DNA of 64,000 bases from JAVBOW01 sp031549495 (GTDB taxonomy: Bacteria; Bacteroidota; Bacteroidia; Bacteroidales; Rikenellaceae): positions 4,748 to 68,747 of the forward strand of contig JAVBPS010000011.1 of NCBI GenBank assembly GCA_031549495.1, read 5' to 3'. The translations under genes and the position numbers were made by a program. The notes under the pieces were generated by a model, which searched no databases, was not told the DNA's origin, and was given only the letters and a program-made list of their open reading frames with translations. Shown piece by piece: positions 17,809 to 25,997 of this stretch; within the stretch, counting starts at the first letter, position 1, and every line of letters starts with the position of its first letter.

Positions 17809-18981
17809 ATGGTTAAGATATTGGTGATTGACGGCGATCGTATCGTGCGGAACATCCTTAAGGAGCGGCTCGAATACGAAGGTTACCGCGTGGATACGGT
17901 CAAAGAATATGCCGAAGGCGTTATTCTTTCGCAGACCATCCCTTTCGAGGTGGTGATCTGTGATGCGGTGTGCATGTACGCCCCCCAGGGACCGCAACTG
18001 AATCAGGCGATTCCGATGATCCTGGTCTCGCGCGACGATTCGACGACTGCGGCCGTGGAAGCGATCCGTGCAGGGGCTTTGGACTACATTCCCAAGCCGA
18101 TCGACATGAACCGCCTTTTCGCGGCGATCAAAGTGGCGATCGACCCGGCGACCAAGCAGGTTCAGGCGGCGGGGCCCTCCCGCGTGGAGCTGCCCAAGGC
18201 CAAGCGCCGGGCCGGCCAGGCGGAAGAGATCATCGGCGAGTCGCAATCCATACACCATGTCAAACACCTGATAGACAAGGTCGCACCCTCGGAGGCGCGT
18301 GTGCTGATCACCGGGTCGAACGGTACGGGCAAGGAGCTGGTCGCCCGCTGGTTGCATGAAAAAAGTTCGCGCAATGCCGCTCCTTTCGTCGAGGTGAACT
18401 GCGCCGCGATCCCTTCGGAGCTGATCGAGAGCGAGCTTTTCGGACATGAGAAGGGGGCTTTCACCTCGGCCATCAAGCAGCGTAAAGGGAAATTCGAGCA
18501 GGCCGAAGGCGGTACGCTCTTCATGGACGAGATCGGCGACATGAGCCTGGCGGCGCAAGCCAAAGTGTTGCGCGTGCTGCAGGAGCGCAAGATCAGCCGC
18601 GTGGGCAGCGACCACGACATCGAGGTCAACGTGCGCGTGGTGGCGGCCACCAACAAGAACCTGCAGGACGAGATCGGCAAGGGGTTGTTCCGCGAGGACC
18701 TTTACCATCGGCTGAGCGTGATCGTTATCCATGTACCCGCCCTGGCCGACCGTTTGGACGATATTCCGCTGCTGGTCGAGCACTTCATCGAGATGATCTG
18801 CGAAGAGTACGGCATTCCCTGCAAGAAGATCGAAAAGGAGGGGATCGCCGAGCTTAGGAAGATGCCCTGGCGCGGGAATATCCGCGAGTTGCGCAACGTG
18901 GTCGAGCGGTTGATCATCCTCGGCGGCCCGACGACGATCACCCAGCAGGATGTGCGGACCTACGCACTGGGAACCGTATAG
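17809..18981 (+). CDS. Sigma-54 activator: receiver plus AAA+ domains, no HTH
   Basis: An NtrC-type response regulator of 390 aa. The receiver domain (1-115) keeps the acidic pair Asp8/Asp10, phospho-acceptor Asp52 and Lys96 (IPKP). The AAA+ domain has Walker A GSNGTGKE (169-176), the sigma-54 contact loop as GAFTSA (216-221; usual form GAFTGA) and Walker B GGTLFMDEIGD (234-244). The protein ends soon after the sensor region (WRGNIRELRNVVE, 354-367), so the usual C-terminal Fis-type DNA-binding helix-turn-helix is missing. It may activate from solution or through a partner. No histidine kinase is adjacent. A sigma-54-like promoter precedes it. Confidence 0.93.
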   Translation: MVKILVIDGDRIVRNILKERLEYEGYRVDTVKEYAEGVILSQTIPFEVVICDAVCMYAPQGPQLNQAIPMILVSRDDSTTAAVEAIRAGALDYIPKPIDMNRLFAAIKVAIDPATKQVQAAGPSRVELPKAKRRAGQAEEIIGESQSIHHVKHLIDKVAPSEARVLITGSNGTGKELVARWLHEKSSRNAAPFVEVNCAAIPSELIESELFGHEKGAFTSAIKQRKGKFEQAEGGTLFMDEIGDMSLAAQAKVLRVLQERKISRVGSDHDIEVNVRVVAATNKNLQDEIGKGLFREDLYHRLSVIVIHVPALADRLDDIPLLVEHFIEMICEEYGIPCKKIEKEGIAELRKMPWRGNIRELRNVVERLIILGGPTTITQQDVRTYALGTV

Positions 18982-18999
18982 CAGAATATGAATCCATGT

Positions 19000-19036
19000 A
19001 CAACGGGCGGTGATTTCACCGCCCGTTGTGCTTTGT
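19000..19036 (+). terminator. Terminator-like hairpin after the sigma-54 activator gene
   Basis: The ACAACGGGCGGT / ACCGCCCGTTGT stem with a 6-nt loop lies 19 bp after the stop. The following T run is weak. Confidence 0.7.
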
Positions 19037-19162
19037 CATTCAGAGGTGCCACCCGGCACACGGATAATCTCTTAGTTTGTCATTCAGAGCGAAGCGAAGA
19101 ATCGTGGTCGGAATTATTCTATCCACAGCCCGACCAAGATTCTTCGCTTCGCTCTGAATGAC
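19035..19162. repeat. GTCATTCAGAGCGAAGC hairpin repeat
   Basis: A lone GTCATTCAGAG start at 19,035 is followed by a partial GGTGCCACCCGGCAC box, then a full inverted repeat (arms 19,079-19,111 and about 19,130-19,162, one mismatch). Same family as the repeats at about 10,079 and 60,836. Confidence 0.9.
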
Positions 19163-19187
19163 AAGCTATTGCCCGCTATGTGCGTTG

Positions 19188-20084
19188 CTACTCAACGATA
19201 TAAGTCGTGCTCTCCATCGACCGGGAGAAGGTGGTGAAGAAGCCGGCCAGGGGGGTTTTGTCGTTGGGGTCCACCGGGGTGATGTTGGTGATCACGTTGG
19301 CGGGGGGGCCTGAGAAGAAGGGGATCGAGGCGGACGATTCGCTGCGGGCCTGGGTCAGGAAATCGGCGTATAGGTCGGTGATGGCATCCAGCCCGACGGT
19401 GATGTAGTCGCCCGGCAGCAGGCGCGAGTCGGGGTTTTCCTGGTCGAGCAGGAAGCAGGGTACGTCGACCAGCCGGGACCCGGTGAAACTCTCGCTGTTG
19501 AACAGCGTGAAGCGGCCCAGCGAGTCGTCCATCATCCGGTTGTCGCGCCAGACGTGGATGCTGAAATAGTGGTTGTCCGTCTGCCGGGGCAACTCGGCCG
19601 TGATGAAGACGGTGACCGTGTTGCGGTAGATATCGGAGGAGGCCAGGCCGATGCCTTCGATGCGGGCGGGCTCGGGCGTGTAGCTGGTGGCGGTGTAGTG
19701 GCGGAGCTGGCCGTCGCCGTAGAAGTCGACCTTCACGTCCAGCGTGTAGGTCTTGCCGGGGACCGCCATGGTGCTTTCCGGGGAGCGGTATGTGCCCGGT
19801 TCCGAGCTGTCTTCCAGAAACCGCATGAAGGTGTTGTCGCTGGTGATGGTCACCTCGGCCCCGCTGATGCCTTCGGGCGGGAGGCCGGAGAAAAAGCCCG
19901 CGGAACGGGTGATGCGAATCATCTGCATCTCCAGCACGGAGGTCATGCGGCCGTAGATCACCAGGTGGGGCGCCGCGTCGCGGGTATTGATCTCGATGCG
20001 CTCGGTGCATGAGGCCAGCGAGGCCACGAGCAGGATCATGGCGCAGTGCAGCAGGCGGCGGTATGTCAGAAACGGAAATTCCAT
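19188..20084 (-). CDS. DUF4249 family lipoprotein
   Basis: A 298-aa lipoprotein with signal sequence and lipobox LASC (Cys about residue 26). A beta-rich region follows, with a possible N-terminal Ig-like part (LVIYGRMTS; GAEVTI). DUF4249 proteins are Bacteroidetes outer-membrane lipoproteins usually encoded beside TonB-dependent receptors, like SusD partners, though no ligand is known. Its start overlaps the receptor's 3' end by 19 bp, so the two are probably co-translated. Confidence 0.85.
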   Translation of the reverse strand: MEFPFLTYRRLLHCAMILLVASLASCTERIEINTRDAAPHLVIYGRMTSVLEMQMIRITRSAGFFSGLPPEGISGAEVTITSDNTFMRFLEDSSEPGTYRSPESTMAVPGKTYTLDVKVDFYGDGQLRHYTATSYTPEPARIEGIGLASSDIYRNTVTVFITAELPRQTDNHYFSIHVWRDNRMMDDSLGRFTLFNSESFTGSRLVDVPCFLLDQENPDSRLLPGDYITVGLDAITDLYADFLTQARSESSASIPFFSGPPANVITNITPVDPNDKTPLAGFFTTFSRSMESTTYIVE

Positions 20085-22405
20085 GTCACGGAGGGTACGA
20101 TTGAAAAAAGGTAGATCATTTCACCGTAAGAGGCGTCGGGATTCCCTTCTTCGTGTTGGAAGATGATCGTCCAGGGGTTCTTGCGGGCGTAGGCGTTGTA
20201 GATCGAGAAGTTGAGTTCGCTCTGGATGCGGCGCGAGGGTTTCGAGGCGACCCACGTCGCGCCCACATCGAGGCGGTGGTAGTCCGGGTAGCGGTATTCG
20301 TTGCGGCCCGAATAGATCGGCACATAGGTGTTTTCGACCTGGAACCGCCCCGTGGGATAGGTCACGGGCATGCCGGTGGCGTAGATCCAGTTGGCCGAGA
20401 GGGTCCAGCGGGGCGTGGCTTCCCAGTTCACCACGGCCGAGATGTTGACCGGCTTGTCGTAGGGCGAGCGGTACCACTGGTTATCGTTCACCTGGTCGAT
20501 CCGGCGCTGGCTGCGCGAGAGGTCGTAGCTGATCCAGCCGGTCAGGCGGCCGGTGTTCTTGCTCAGCATCACCTCCACGCCGTAGGATTCGCCCCGCCCG
20601 AAGCGCAGCTCCGTTTCCAGGTCCTTGTTCATCAGCAGTTGGGCGTGGTCGCAGAAGTCGATCACGTTGCTCATCTTTTTGTAGTACGCCTCCACGGAGA
20701 GCTCGAATCGGCCGCGGGCCAGCGAGCGGAAATAGCCCACGGCAAACTGGTCGCACAGTTGCGGCCGCACGTTCTGCGAAGCCTGGAACCAGACGTCCAA
20801 CGGCGAGCCGGCCGTGGAGTTGGAGGCGAGCTGGATGTATTGCGCCGAGCGCGTGTAGCCCGCTTTGATCGAGTTGTCCGGGTTGATCAGCCAGGTGGCC
20901 GCCAGGCGCGGCTCGACGACCCCCTGCGTGTTGTAAAAGGTGCCTTTGGGATAGACGCCCTCTTTGGTCACTTCGTAGTGGCTACGGTAGCGCACCGAGT
21001 CGCCGTTGGCGATGTTCTGGAACAGCGAGGCGCGTACGCCGTAGCGCAGCGTCACCGGGCCGAAGGTGCTTTCGCCCGAGGCGTAGAGCGCCTGTTCGAG
21101 GGCGTACTGGCGTGTGGTGGAGATGTAGCCGTAGATCGGGTTCTCGCCCGTGCCGCCTCCCTCGCCGGGCGAAAAACGGTGGTAGGTGAGCTGGTAGCCG
21201 AAGCGCAGGGTGTTGCGGGGGTTGATGTGGTATGAGAAATCCATCTTCGCGCCGTAGTCGTGCATCCGCGAGCGCCAGTCGACGGCCAGCGAGTTCGAGG
21301 CGTCGTAGGCCAGGTAGTAGTCGTAGCCCGAAGCGGTGAGCGTGAGGTTCGAAAACAGGCGCGGCGAGTAGATGTGGTTCCAGCGCAGCGAGCCGGTGGC
21401 GTTGCCGAACCGCATGCCGAAGATGCTTGCGACGGCCTTATCCCGGCCCGAGTAGCCCGCCAGGAAGAGGCGGTCGTCCTCACCCAGCCGCCAGCTCAGC
21501 TTGGCGTTCAGGTCGTAGAAATAGAGTTGTGAAGAGCGCAGGTCCTTGTCCGAAGATAGTTTGAGGAACATATCGGCGTAGGTGCGCCGCGCGGAGACGA
21601 TGAACGAGGCGCGGTCCCGGGCCAGCGGGCCCTCCAGCGTCAGGCGGCTCGAAATGGTGCCGATACCGCCGCGGCCCGAGAAGCGTTGGTTGTTGCCGTC
21701 GCGCGAGTGGATTTCCACCAGCGAGGAGAGGCGGCCGCCGTACGCCGCCGGGATGTCGCCCTTGTAGAGCTTCATGTCTTTCAGCGCGTCGTTGTTGAAG
21801 ACCGAGAAGAAGCCCATCAGGTGCGAGGCGCTGTAGACCGTCGCCTCGTCGAGCACGATCAGGTTCTGGTCGTAGCCGCCCCCGCGCACGCTGAAGCCCG
21901 AGGATCCCTCGGCCGTGGCCTGCACGCCGGGCAGCAGTTGCAACGCCTTCAGGGGGTCCGTTTCGCCCATCAGCGCGGGGATCTTGCGGATCAGCCGGGC
22001 CGAAAGGGTGGCCACGCTCATCTGGGACGAGGCGATGGGGGTGCCGATGCGCTCCTGGGTGTTGACCACCACCTCGTCGAGGTGTTCCGAAATGGGTTCC
22101 AGGCGCAGATCCAGCGCGATGTTTACGGAAAGATTGACCGTCGTGTCCAGCCGCATGTAGCCGTCATGGCTCGCCTGCAGGCGGTACTCGCCGCGCGGCA
22201 TGCTCAGGGAATAGAAACCGTAGGCGTTCGTCTGGGTGCCCATTCCGGTCCCTTCGGCCGCGACCTGGGCGCCGATCAGCACCTCGCCGGTGGACGCGTC
22301 GGTCACGGTACCCCGGGCCGTAAGCCTTTTAGCCTGGGCTGACCCCTGCACCGGTAAAAAGAGTATGAACAGCAGGAATAACCGGAATATCCCTCTATCC
22401 CACAC
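20066..22405 (-). CDS. TonB-dependent receptor with N-terminal carboxypeptidase-regulatory-like domain
   Basis: A 779-aa outer-membrane transporter. It has a signal peptide (FLLFILFLPVQGSAQ), a CarboxypepD_reg-like domain (about 28-110: GTVTDASTGEVLIGA), a plug (about 120-230: GFSVRGGGYDQNLIVLDEATV) and a 22-strand-type barrel ending in aromatic NFRF. The start is GTG at 22,405, overlapping waaA by 11 bp. With DUF4249 downstream it probably imports a substrate that sequence cannot name. Confidence 0.92.
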   Translation of the reverse strand: MWDRGIFRLFLLFILFLPVQGSAQAKRLTARGTVTDASTGEVLIGAQVAAEGTGMGTQTNAYGFYSLSMPRGEYRLQASHDGYMRLDTTVNLSVNIALDLRLEPISEHLDEVVVNTQERIGTPIASSQMSVATLSARLIRKIPALMGETDPLKALQLLPGVQATAEGSSGFSVRGGGYDQNLIVLDEATVYSASHLMGFFSVFNNDALKDMKLYKGDIPAAYGGRLSSLVEIHSRDGNNQRFSGRGGIGTISSRLTLEGPLARDRASFIVSARRTYADMFLKLSSDKDLRSSQLYFYDLNAKLSWRLGEDDRLFLAGYSGRDKAVASIFGMRFGNATGSLRWNHIYSPRLFSNLTLTASGYDYYLAYDASNSLAVDWRSRMHDYGAKMDFSYHINPRNTLRFGYQLTYHRFSPGEGGGTGENPIYGYISTTRQYALEQALYASGESTFGPVTLRYGVRASLFQNIANGDSVRYRSHYEVTKEGVYPKGTFYNTQGVVEPRLAATWLINPDNSIKAGYTRSAQYIQLASNSTAGSPLDVWFQASQNVRPQLCDQFAVGYFRSLARGRFELSVEAYYKKMSNVIDFCDHAQLLMNKDLETELRFGRGESYGVEVMLSKNTGRLTGWISYDLSRSQRRIDQVNDNQWYRSPYDKPVNISAVVNWEATPRWTLSANWIYATGMPVTYPTGRFQVENTYVPIYSGRNEYRYPDYHRLDVGATWVASKPSRRIQSELNFSIYNAYARKNPWTIIFQHEEGNPDASYGEMIYLFSIVPSVTWNFRF

Positions 22406-23639
22406 TGTCCCTGCGAAAAATATGGTCGATGATCTTTTGGGTAGCTCCCTTATTCTGCGAAATGTAGCTTTGCGCCAGTTCGCAGCCGCTCTCCCACGCG
22501 GGCAGGTTCTGCTCCATGCGGGTGATCCACTCGTCCAGCTCGTCGGCCGACTCGATGCTCGTGGCGGCCCCGGCGGCGATCAAATCGCACGCCTCGCGGA
22601 AGCGGTGGTAGTTGGGCCCGAAGGCCACGGGAATGCCGAAGGCGGCCGCCTCCAGCGTGTTGTGGATGCCGACCCCGAAGCCGCCGCCGATGAAGGCGTA
22701 AGAGCCGTAGCGGTAGACCGACGAGAGGATGCCGATCACGTCGACCACCATCACCTCGTATTTCGAGGGATCGACGCCGCCGTCGCATTCCGTGTAACGC
22801 ACCGCGGGGCGCGGGCACTTGGCGACGAATTGCGCGATGCGTTCCTCGACGATCTCGTGCGGGACGATGATGAATTTCAGTTCGGGATGGCGGCGGATCA
22901 TCTCGGTCAGGATGTGCTCGTCCGCGGGCCACGTGCTGCCGGCGACCAGCACCCGGGCCCCGGCCGCAAAACTCTCGACGGCCGGGATGCGGCGCGCGGC
23001 GTCGGCCACGGCGGCCACCCGGTCGAAACGCGTGTCGCCCGTGGCGGTGGTGTTGTGCAGGCCGATCGTGTCCAACAGCAGGCGCGATTCCGTATTCTGC
23101 ACGAAAAGCCATTCGAAATGTTTCAGCCCGCGGCGGAAAGTCCCCGCGTACCATTTGAAGAAAATCTGGTCGGGGCGGAAGATGGCCGAGATGAGGAATG
23201 TGCGCGTCCCGGCTTTGGCCAGTTGCCGTAAGTAGTTGAGCCAGAACTCGTATTTGATGAAGATGGCGATCTCGGGTTTGACGATCCGCACGAAGCGTTT
23301 CGCGTTGCGCGGCGTGTCGGTCGGCAGGTAGAACACCCAGTCCACACCCGCGTAATTCTTGCGGATCTCGTAGCCCGAGGGGGAGAAGAACGTCAGCAGG
23401 ATCCTGTATTGCGGATAGGAGGTTTTGATCGCCTCGATGATCGGCCGTCCCTGCTCGAATTCGCCCAGCGAGGCGGCGTGGATCCAGATCACGGGCGCGC
23501 TGCGGTCGATGGCCGCAGAGAGCCGGGTGAAGACGTCTTTGAGCCCTTCCTTGCGTTGCGCGGCCTTTTTATTGAAGCGCGCCGCGGCGCGCATGACCAC
23601 GGCGAAGAGCCAGATGCCGATGTTGTAGAGCAGCATCAT
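22395..23639 (-). CDS. waaA: 3-deoxy-D-manno-octulosonic acid (Kdo) transferase
   Basis: Transfers Kdo from CMP-Kdo to lipid A precursor at the inner membrane in LPS core synthesis. The 414-aa GT30 protein has an N-terminal hydrophobic anchor (LYNIGIWLFAVVM), the conserved HAASLGEFEQGRP block with catalytic-base Glu60, and a C-terminal nucleotide-binding region GGGFGVGIHNTLEAA. I take the ATG at 23,639, which overlaps the crp-like stop as ATGA; the longer frame upstream of it is only the other gene read in a wrong frame. Confidence 0.95.
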   Translation of the reverse strand: MMLLYNIGIWLFAVVMRAAARFNKKAAQRKEGLKDVFTRLSAAIDRSAPVIWIHAASLGEFEQGRPIIEAIKTSYPQYRILLTFFSPSGYEIRKNYAGVDWVFYLPTDTPRNAKRFVRIVKPEIAIFIKYEFWLNYLRQLAKAGTRTFLISAIFRPDQIFFKWYAGTFRRGLKHFEWLFVQNTESRLLLDTIGLHNTTATGDTRFDRVAAVADAARRIPAVESFAAGARVLVAGSTWPADEHILTEMIRRHPELKFIIVPHEIVEERIAQFVAKCPRPAVRYTECDGGVDPSKYEVMVVDVIGILSSVYRYGSYAFIGGGFGVGIHNTLEAAAFGIPVAFGPNYHRFREACDLIAAGAATSIESADELDEWITRMEQNLPAWESGCELAQSYISQNKGATQKIIDHIFRRDSVG

Positions 23640-24301
23640 CCGATGATGTCGTTTAGGGCTTTTCGGTTGCTGATCAGGATGTTCCCCTCTTCGACCCGGA
23701 TGATCCCCTTCTTCTGCATCCCCTGCATGACGGTCTCCAGCGAGGAGCGCGTGGCGGCGAAATAGTCCGCCACCAGGGCGATGTCGGGGATGGGGACCGA
23801 AGGGTGCTCTTCCGAGGAGTTGTCCAGCAGGTAGGAGGCCAGTTTCGCTTCCAGCGAGCGGAACGAGAGGACGTATATTTTCTTGGACCACGCACCCGCG
23901 CGGTTCGAGATGATGTCGATGAAGTTCGAAAGGATCAGCACGTTGCCCTGCATCAGTTCGAAGACGAAGCCGCGGTGCAGCGTGAGGATCTGCGTCTCGG
24001 TCTCGGCCACCACGTCCACCGGCAGGCGGTTGTACCCCCCGAAAAGGAACGCCGGGGCGATCAGTTGCGGCGACTCGATGGCGTCGATCTTCACCGTCCG
24101 CCCCCCGGCGTAGGTGATCTGCCCCGAGGCCGACCCCGACAGCAGGATCATCAGTCCCGAATAGGCCGTGTCGCGCAAGGCGATCACCTCGCCCTTGGCG
24201 TAAGTGGTCACCGAAAAGTTATCCTCCGAAGAGAGGCTCTGCTCGATCTGCTGCGCGGTCATCCCTCGAAAGAGAGGACATTGGGTCAATATGGAGTACA
24301 T
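23636..24301 (-). CDS. Crp/Fnr family transcriptional regulator
   Basis: A 221-aa regulator. The N-terminal cyclic-nucleotide-binding-type beta roll (about 10-125) starts CPLFRGMTAQQIEQSL. A dimerisation helix and a C-terminal winged helix-turn-helix follow (about 165-215: DIALVADYFAATRSSLETVM). No Fnr-type cysteine cluster is visible, so oxygen sensing by an iron-sulphur cluster is unlikely; the effector is unknown. Start is the ATG at 24,301; a longer frame reads back through the promoter. It overlaps waaA by 4 bp. Confidence 0.92.
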   Translation of the reverse strand: MYSILTQCPLFRGMTAQQIEQSLSSEDNFSVTTYAKGEVIALRDTAYSGLMILLSGSASGQITYAGGRTVKIDAIESPQLIAPAFLFGGYNRLPVDVVAETETQILTLHRGFVFELMQGNVLILSNFIDIISNRAGAWSKKIYVLSFRSLEAKLASYLLDNSSEEHPSVPIPDIALVADYFAATRSSLETVMQGMQKKGIIRVEEGNILISNRKALNDIIG

Positions 24302-24321
24302 ATGGTGACTTTTTTCCGGTG

Positions 24322-24353
24322 TGAAGGTAGCGTTTTTGCGCGAAATAACCAAA
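24322..24353 (-). promoter_or_regulatory. Promoter of the crp-like/waaA/TonB unit, with overlapping palindrome
   Basis: Minus-strand TTTG (24,350-24,353), 20-nt spacer, -7 TACCTTCA (24,322-24,329; weaker match), about 20 bp before the ATG. An inverted repeat AATAACC-N7-GGTTATT (24,344-24,364) straddles the -33, where a regulator, possibly this Crp-like protein, could bind. Confidence 0.55.
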
Positions 24354-24387
24354 AAACGGTTATTCCGTAATATTAAGGGATCGCATG

Positions 24388-24522
24388 AGGGCACCCGCGA
24401 GGGGTGCCCCTACATTCAGCCATTGTGAGCGTCATCCTGAGCGAGCGAAGCGACGAGGGAACTTCCGCTTATAAAAGAGATAAGGAAGTTCCCTCGTCGC
24501 TTCGCTCGCTCGGGATGACGTT
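24388..24522. repeat. GGGGTGCCCC half-element plus long CGTCATCC hairpin repeat
   Basis: 24,389-24,413 is a single arm of the GGGCACCC family. 24,430-24,466 and 24,484-24,520 are 37-bp arms with a single mismatch (CGTCATCCTGAGCGAGCGAA type) around 17 nt. The second element ends just before the yraN stop and may terminate that gene. Confidence 0.9.
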
Positions 24523-24526
24523 AGAT

Positions 24527-24877
24527 TTACCAGGACGGGTAGGCCGCGTTAGGCACATAACGGATCTCGTCCCCCTGCACGGCGATCAGGTCGAACTGCA
24601 ATTCTTCCTGTATCCCATATTCAGCGACGTAGGCTTGCGCCGCCTTCATCAGCGAAGCGAATTTCGAGGCGGTCAGCGCCTCCTCGGGCGAGGTGAGCGA
24701 CCCGGCCTTGCGGGTTTTCACCTCCACGAAATGGACCACCCCAAATTTTCGGGCCACCAAATCCAACTCATACCGCCCCCGCCGCCAATTGCGATGCAGC
24801 AGTTCAAAACCGTTAGCATGCAACCACTCGGCGGCAATTTGTTCGCCCGCCTGTCCTGTTTCGGCTTTTGTCATCAT
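24527..24877 (-). CDS. YraN/UPF0102 family endonuclease-like protein
   Basis: A 116-aa protein of the UPF0102 family, which has the restriction-endonuclease-like fold. The GxxGExxAxxxL start (GQAGEQIAAEWL) is followed by the nuclease core ELDLVARKFGVVHFVEVKTR, with the acidic residues and EVK triad. Activity and substrate are not established. Start is at one of two adjacent ATGs (24,877 or 24,874). Confidence 0.92.
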   Translation of the reverse strand: MMTKAETGQAGEQIAAEWLHANGFELLHRNWRRGRYELDLVARKFGVVHFVEVKTRKAGSLTSPEEALTASKFASLMKAAQAYVAEYGIQEELQFDLIAVQGDEIRYVPNAAYPSW

Positions 24878-25145
24878 AGAATCTTGTTAGTAGTATTAAG
24901 GCCGTGCAAAGGGTGCGTTGGCCTGGCGCACCCCCCTTTTATTGTTAACGAACGAAAAGGGACTCGTTCGTTTTCCTCCTTGTCGCTCGGCATAACCCAA
25001 ACAAAAAGACGTTTGGCTTCTGCTCTCACTGACTGCGTCGGTTCCCAAAGGGGGGCAGGGGGGAATATGCCAGCGCAGCGGAAACGTAAGGATCGGCGGA
25101 TGGGAAAATCCCATCCGCCGACCTTGAACTCGGACCAGAACGCGG
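24878..25145. other. Intergenic region with repeat-like sequence and hairpins
   Basis: A GGGTGCG/CGCACCC stem (24,911-24,933) and a perfect CGGCGGATGGGA-AAA-TCCCATCCGCCG hairpin (25,094-25,120) can serve as terminators of the minus-strand operon to the right. In between is CAAACAAAAAGACGTTTGG and a G-rich tract near 25,050, probably an interspersed repeat. A 91-codon minus-strand frame spans it but shows no protein family. Confidence 0.5.
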
Positions 25146-25985
25146 TCAATTCACCACGACCACATCCCTGTCCGAGTTCAGCGTGATCTGCGGGCTGCTG
25201 TTGTAGATGCCGGAGATGATGCCGGTGATCTCCACGGCGGTGCCCGGGGTGAAAGGGACGAGGGTTTCGGCGAATTTGGCGTAGCCGCTGGTGCGGACTT
25301 CGAACTGGCCGGAGCCGTCGGTGAAGTTGAAGTATTGCGCGCCGTAGGCGGCTTCGTTGGCGACCGTGTTGCCGTCGTCGCCGAAGGCCCAGGTGTTGCG
25401 CGGGTGGGCGACGGTGTTGGTGTTGCCCGAGGTGTAGGTGATGCCCTTGATGGTCACCAGGGAGCTCATGTTGGCGGCGGCCATCAGTTCGGTACGGGTG
25501 GTGAGCACTTTCGGGACTATGGGGGCGTAGACGTACCCTTTGAAGATGGTCTTTTTGATCAGGTACTCGTTGTCGAGGTACGTGTTGGGGTAGCTGGTGG
25601 TCCGGTAGCCCAGGCGCAGGGCGCTACTGTTCGGGGCCAGGGTGAGTCCGCGGGCCTTGATGTAGATCATCTGGCCGACGTGGTATTTGTTGTACATCCC
25701 GTAGCTGGTGCCTTCCATCACTTCCAGCCCTCCGGTTTCGTCCTGGATGAACAGGCTGCGGTAGATGTTGCCGTCGAAGTCCGAGGAGACGACCTGGCCG
25801 CCGATGACGATGTCGGAGTCGACCTCCCAGGCGGCGCCGGTCATGAGCGACTTGAACTCACTGAGTGTCATGCTGATGGGGAGTATGACGGGAGAGAAGT
25901 GGTCGGGCTCCTCATACTCGTCGCATCCCGGCAGGATGCAGGCGGCGGTCGCGAGGGCTATGGCGTATGATAATATCTTTTTCAT
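25146..25985 (-). CDS. DUF5689 domain lipoprotein, last gene of the nuclease operon
   Basis: A 279-aa lipoprotein: signal sequence, lipobox LPGC (Cys about residue 21), then the DUF5689 region (VIGGQVVSSDFDGNIYRSLFIQDETGG). That region resembles the OB-like nucleic-acid-associated domain found beside many secreted Bacteroidetes nucleases. The C-terminal half ends in a similar OB-like fold (AVEITGIISGIY). Cell-surface binding of nucleic acid or nucleotides is an inference from fold and neighbours. It begins 12 bp after the TonB receptor gene. Confidence 0.85.
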   Translation of the reverse strand: MKKILSYAIALATAACILPGCDEYEEPDHFSPVILPISMTLSEFKSLMTGAAWEVDSDIVIGGQVVSSDFDGNIYRSLFIQDETGGLEVMEGTSYGMYNKYHVGQMIYIKARGLTLAPNSSALRLGYRTTSYPNTYLDNEYLIKKTIFKGYVYAPIVPKVLTTRTELMAAANMSSLVTIKGITYTSGNTNTVAHPRNTWAFGDDGNTVANEAAYGAQYFNFTDGSGQFEVRTSGYAKFAETLVPFTPGTAVEITGIISGIYNSSPQITLNSDRDVVVVN

Positions 25986-25997
25986 GGCGTTTTGGGA

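Noticed and set aside
24874..25149. 91-codon minus-strand frame between yraN and the DUF5689 gene
   Set aside because: It spans two hairpins and repeat-like DNA, shows no domain or signal, and overlaps the yraN start region.
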